Of a stretch of DNA of 11,087 bases, positions 7,845-11,087 are shown piece after piece. Made by a program: the position numbers and the translations under genes. The stretch's first letter is position 1. Each line of letters opens with the position of its first letter. This DNA comes from Physocladia obscura (Eukaryota; Chytridiomycota; Chytridiomycetes; Chytridiales; Chytriomycetaceae): the NCBI GenBank assembly GCA_027596945.1, contig JADGJH010000418.1, positions 7,878 through 18,964 on the forward strand, written 5' to 3'. Below the pieces are notes generated by a model. That model was not told the DNA's origin. It ran no database searches and saw only the letters and a list, made by a program, of their open reading frames with translations.

Positions 7845-7900
7845 TTATCTTTGATAATTATCAAACGTAGTATTCCACAGGAAAATTGCAATGCGTTATC
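7845..7900. promoter_or_regulatory. GATA-motif cluster with 16-bp palindrome
   Basis: TTTGATAATTATCAAA (7850-7865) is a perfect 16-bp palindrome made of two opposed GATAA cores. Further GATAA cores read on the minus strand at 7845-7849 (within AGATAAG) and 7896-7900. Four cores in 56 bp lie 80-130 bp upstream of the membrane-protein start, a typical place for zinc-finger GATA factors, which in fungi act in nitrogen and iron control. The role is inferred, and AT-rich DNA raises the chance background. Confidence 0.4.
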
Positions 7901-8564
7901 TGACAAAACTTGCCAAAGCTTTTTAAACAAGTTCGGTTTGACATCAGGTTCTGAAAACGAGGTATACTTTTTCTTCTCTCAATTCTTCTGTTTTTCTCTG
8001 TTTTTTTCTTATATAAAAAAAGTTCGCTTTTTTTTTAATTTTTAATTTTTTGTTTATTTCAATAAGCCAACCGCATGGTTGTTTCAATTTATTACTCTTT
8101 TTTTCTTCTTTTTCTTCGTCGTTCGAAGAGAGTGGCGCAAATATTTCTGCATTTCTCACTCCAACTTAAATTGTTATGTTTAACTTGGAATGCATGCATG
8201 CGGATAGAAAAAATTGGAATAAAATTAACTTGAATTGCTATGCAATAAAATAAAAAATCCTGGCTCCGCGCCTTGCCATAAAATGAATTATTTTCCAAAA
8301 AAATTGTTATTATTTAAACAAATTTGAACGGCAAATTTTGTGCGCAATGCGCTCGAAAGCACTTGAGAAGAATTCTGGAATTGGGATGAAACAGCAGATG
8401 GAAATTTACCGACAGCAAATTAGTTAGTCAGCGATTTGTCAAAGGAAAATATTTCAGAAAAATTTCTATTTCAAAATGGGTATTTAAGCGATGGAAAGTT
8501 ACCTTTGTGGTATTTACAGTTTTTACTGAAAAAAAGGGATGTTGATTATTATTTAAATAAAGAC

Positions 8565-8616
8565 AGTGCTTACTGAAACACACAACGTTTATTACACAGT
8601 GTTTCTTATCAGCACT
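8565..8616. repeat. Imperfect inverted repeat able to form a hairpin
   Basis: The outer arms AGTGCT (8565-8570) and AGCACT (8611-8616) and the inner arms GAAACAC (8575-8581) and GTGTTTC (8599-8605) enclose a 17-nt loop, with a 4/5-nt internal loop between the stems. That is thirteen paired bases in all. It lies about 600 bp upstream of the hydrolase gene. It may be a structured RNA, a protein-binding site or chance; no tRNA or known RNA features are present. Confidence 0.3.
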
Positions 8617-9194
8617 TAAAATTTCTCTTGGTTGCAGCGAAACAGAGTAAAATAGCAGTCGTCATTTTTGTTTATTTTTTAAAGAAACTTCCATGGCTGA
8701 CTTTTCCTCAAAAATTGAAATAATTGAGTAAATTTCAAACCATGTGTTGTGAAGTGTGACGTTAGAGATGATTGGTCATGTGAAATCTTCACAATCCACG
8801 TGCAAACAATTTTTATTTTTATGAATCATTAATCAATGATGGATAATATAATAAGAAGAATTTTGTGAAACGGTGAAAATAGTTCGTGAAAGCTTCTTAA
8901 AAAAAATTTTCTGCATTAAAGGGTTGACCAAATTAAATTAAGAAAAACAAAAAACAATCTTTTTAATCCAACAATTCTTTCCGAAGTCTCTTTAATATTC
9001 TTCTAAATATGATGAACAATGAAAAAGACAGAGTGTGCTCACTCAAATAGCTTGAATAAAGTTTAACTTCACAAACTGCGTGCCCGTTTAAGATGCGTGC
9101 ACAAATTGTTGGGCTTGGTTGTCAAGCCTCGTCAAAAAGAAACAAACTTTTTTTAACAATTTTTTTTTTCTCTACTTTTTTTGTCACGACAATA

Positions 9195-11051
9195 ATGAAA
9201 GTCTTCACCCAGCTTCAGTTTATTGCAGTGTTTGCAATCAGCGTGAACGCCAACGCGTCCGATGGAGGCACAACTGAAGGCAACGAGACACAGTACTGTC
9301 CAACGTACGCCACACAGATTTCATCCGCATACCAATACCTCGTCCGCCAGGCAAACACCGGGACATCGAATGCAGGACAGCCTTATTATTTTACGCAGCC
9401 ATCACTATTCAAATACGGCGCTGGACAATGGCTGTGGGATTCTTGTGGCGCAATCATTGCCAACACCCACAGAAATATATCCGCAGCAATTTTAGAGTTC
9501 GAGACCCTCATGAACGCGCAAGTTGCAAGCGGAATGGTACCGGAAGAAATCAGCTGGCCCTCAGGATCTGGAAACACGGTTTCGCAAATGCCAACAATTC
9601 CATTTGCGTTGCAAACGATTTTCAACAAAACTGGTGATGTCAACTTTTTGCAGACCCAGGTCCCAAAAGTCGCCGCGTACTTGAATTGGTGGAAAACCAC
9701 GCGTGATCCTGAAGGAAACGGGCTTGTTGTTACTGTCCATCCGTGGGAGACGGGTATTGATGCGTCTCCAGCTTATGACGCGCCGTGGCACTTTTCACCA
9801 GTCGGAAATCCTGATTTGGACTGGTTGGTGTTGTACCCCAAGTTTACCGAGCTGCAATCGTACTATGCAAACACCTGGAACAACAACTACACGGCCATTC
9901 TTGCACAAACTAAAGCACAGTCCTCAATCACTGCTGATTGGTTTGTTGTTGAAGATATTGCCATCAACACACTGGTTGCTGTGGGGTGGGCTGTTCTTGG
10001 CGATCTTGCGACCCATTACAACACTGCCCTGGCTGCTACATACTACGCCAACAACGTGGCACATGAAAGTGCAATTATAAACCTGCTTTGGGACTCTTCG
10101 CTATCGCGTTTTGTGACTGGATACAAAGACCAAGACGGAACGCGAAAGACCACCAGCACGCAAACCATCCAGTCCCTGTTCCCGCTCCTGCTGCGCTCAC
10201 TGCCTTCCGCGCAGCGTTCAGCCGTGCTCGCCGACGCGACAAACACGAGCAAGTTCTGGACCAACTACCCGTTTCCGTCGGTCAGCAAGGCCGAATCGAC
10301 GTACACGGCCGAATACACGGCCAACCTTCTCTGGCGCGGGCCGTCGTGGGGCTTCACCAACTGGTTCGTGATCCGCGGCCTCTTGTGGTCCGGCCGCCCC
10401 GACGTCGCTGCCGCGGCCGCCACGCGCTGGGCCGGCGCAATTGCGGCTTCCGGCGTCTGGGAAATGTGGAACGCCGACACTGGCGTCGGTTACGGCGCCG
10501 AAGGCCTCGGCATGTCTTCCACTTTTGTCGACGCGCTGTACAAGCTCAACATCGTCACGAATGCCACGGATTACGCCGGAAACGGAATCACCGCTGCCAA
10601 TCTGTGGGCGTCCGGGCAGCAAGGCGGCACTGGCGGATACGCGTTTGATTACAGCTGGTGGGTCGTGGCGTATGGAGTGTATTCTACTATTACAAAGATT
10701 GAGCTTGGTGGAGGCGCGCGTGTTGATTGGATTGCTATTACGATGGGTGATTCGCGTTCGTCCGATTCTTACCGCACGTTTATTGGAAACACTGGCACGA
10801 CTGATTTGGCGTCAATTAATGTTCCCGCCGGTGTAACAGTCTCGAGCGCGTACTGGTGTACTGGAACATATGACTCTGGTACTAGAGTGTTTTACGTTCA
10901 GTTTACTTTGTCCAATGGACAGTCTGCTGCTGTTGGTGCGCAGACAAGTGTTTGCTATACTGCAACACCTCCATCTGGCCAGAAAATTGTGACTATTTAC
11001 GGCCGCGGAAATTCTGCTGTTGATGCACTTGGTTTCTATGGATACAATTAA
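9195..11051 (+). CDS. Secreted MGH1/GH63-like glycoside hydrolase with C-terminal jacalin-like lectin domain
   Basis: A 618-residue intronless secreted protein. Residues 1-21 form a signal peptide with cleavage expected after ANA21. About 40-455 is an (alpha/alpha)6-barrel hydrolase of the GH63/mannosylglycerate-hydrolase type: 'WLWDS' (79-83), 'GMVPEEISWP' (113-122), 'PWETGIDASP' (183-192; Asp189 is the likely general acid), 'LLWRGPSWGFTNW' (378-390) and 'WEMWNADTGVGYG' (422-434; Glu423 is the likely base). About 470-618 is a complete jacalin-like beta-prism lectin domain, with 'GGTGGYAFD' at its start and 'GRGNSAVDALGFYGYN' at the end. Several NxS/T sites (N30, N94, N144, N231, N350, N456) fit secretion. 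A likely role is cleaving an alpha-linked sugar on an external glycan held by the lectin; the substrate is unknown. The start was chosen at 9195 because it gives a clean signal peptide. An in-frame ATG at 9093 would add 34 residues, partly from a T tract. Confidence 0.85.
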   Translation: MKVFTQLQFIAVFAISVNANASDGGTTEGNETQYCPTYATQISSAYQYLVRQANTGTSNAGQPYYFTQPSLFKYGAGQWLWDSCGAIIANTHRNISAAILEFETLMNAQVASGMVPEEISWPSGSGNTVSQMPTIPFALQTIFNKTGDVNFLQTQVPKVAAYLNWWKTTRDPEGNGLVVTVHPWETGIDASPAYDAPWHFSPVGNPDLDWLVLYPKFTELQSYYANTWNNNYTAILAQTKAQSSITADWFVVEDIAINTLVAVGWAVLGDLATHYNTALAATYYANNVAHESAIINLLWDSSLSRFVTGYKDQDGTRKTTSTQTIQSLFPLLLRSLPSAQRSAVLADATNTSKFWTNYPFPSVSKAESTYTAEYTANLLWRGPSWGFTNWFVIRGLLWSGRPDVAAAAATRWAGAIAASGVWEMWNADTGVGYGAEGLGMSSTFVDALYKLNIVTNATDYAGNGITAANLWASGQQGGTGGYAFDYSWWVVAYGVYSTITKIELGGGARVDWIAITMGDSRSSDSYRTFIGNTGTTDLASINVPAGVTVSSAYWCTGTYDSGTRVFYVQFTLSNGQSAAVGAQTSVCYTATPPSGQKIVTIYGRGNSAVDALGFYGYN

Positions 11052-11087
11052 TTATCAGAAATAGTTCTAGTTTCCGTTTTTTTTTTG
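11052..11087 (+). other. 3' flank of the hydrolase gene with T tract
   Basis: After the TAA stop the sequence is AT-rich and ends in a run of nine or ten T residues just before the window edge. No AATAAA is present before the edge, so the poly(A) site must lie outside or use a variant signal. Confidence 0.5.

Larger units (their letters stand above)
7769..9194. other. Divergent intergenic region between membrane protein and glycoside hydrolase
   Basis: About 1.4 kb separates two divergently transcribed genes, so it should contain both promoters. It is AT-rich with long T tracts (for example near 8027-8050 and 9147-9182). Open frames on the minus strand at 7944-8298 are Lys/Glu-rich translations of T-rich DNA without recognisable domains. 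Supported elements are the GATA-type cluster next to the membrane-protein gene and an imperfect inverted repeat near 8590. An AAACCCTAA telo-box-like nonamer occurs once at 7816-7824. Confidence 0.55.

Noticed and set aside
7769..7930. 54-residue N-terminal extension of the membrane protein from the ATG at 7930
   Set aside because: The composition is spacer-like, it contains the GATA palindrome and a telo-box-like nonamer, and the ATG at 7768 has a good context.
7944..8298. Two overlapping minus-strand frames rich in Lys and Glu
   Set aside because: They arise from T-rich tracts (runs of AAA/GAA codons), with no recognisable motif and no gene structure around them.
9093..9194. 34-residue N-terminal extension of the hydrolase from the ATG at 9093
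   Set aside because: The ATG at 9195 gives a standard signal peptide with an ANA cleavage site; the extension is partly encoded by a T tract and looks like 5'UTR.
10088..10648. 186-codon Arg-rich plus-strand frame and several minus-strand frames inside the hydrolase gene
   Set aside because: GC-rich third positions of the hydrolase remove stops from alternative frames; the main frame has catalytic motifs.

Overview
The window looks like nuclear DNA of a compact eukaryotic genome. AT-rich intergenic spacers separate genes that are clearly richer in GC. One gene carries eight well-supported introns of only 45-65 nt with standard GT..AG or GC..AG ends, and three others are single open frames. 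The DUF924 protein, the fungal-looking membrane protein and a secreted glycoside hydrolase with a jacalin lectin domain together suggest an early-diverging fungus (chytrid-like). This placement is inference from gene content and intron style, not proof.

Layout, left to right. (1) 1-3619, minus strand: the first 1,063 codons of an ABCC/MRP-type ABC exporter, which leaves the window at base 1 inside its second membrane domain. Its first nucleotide-binding domain has a tandemly duplicated Q-loop segment and an in-frame GC-AG intron. (2) 3620-4378: the ABCC 5' region with minimal upstream ORFs, a GC-richer patch, and a possible small three-exon plus-strand gene (3961-4271). (3) 4379-5305, minus: a single-exon DUF924 protein. 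(4) 5306-6997: 1.7 kb of AT-rich sequence with no convincing gene, an A17 tract, a cluster of TGATCA palindromes and two exon-like patches on the minus strand. (5) 6998-7768, minus: a four-span membrane protein of unrecognised function. (6) 7769-9194: a divergent intergenic region with a GATA-type palindrome near the membrane-protein gene and an imperfect inverted repeat. (7) 9195-11051, plus: a secreted MGH1/GH63-like glycoside hydrolase ending in a complete jacalin-like lectin domain.

The genes do not form an evident pathway; this is an ordinary eukaryotic neighbourhood of unrelated genes. I see no rRNA, tRNA, CRISPR array, transposase or viral gene. The points most worth checking are the Q-loop duplication (a 23-residue insertion, or a nascent 75-nt intron), the GC-AG intron, the candidate small gene, and the hydrolase-lectin fusion.
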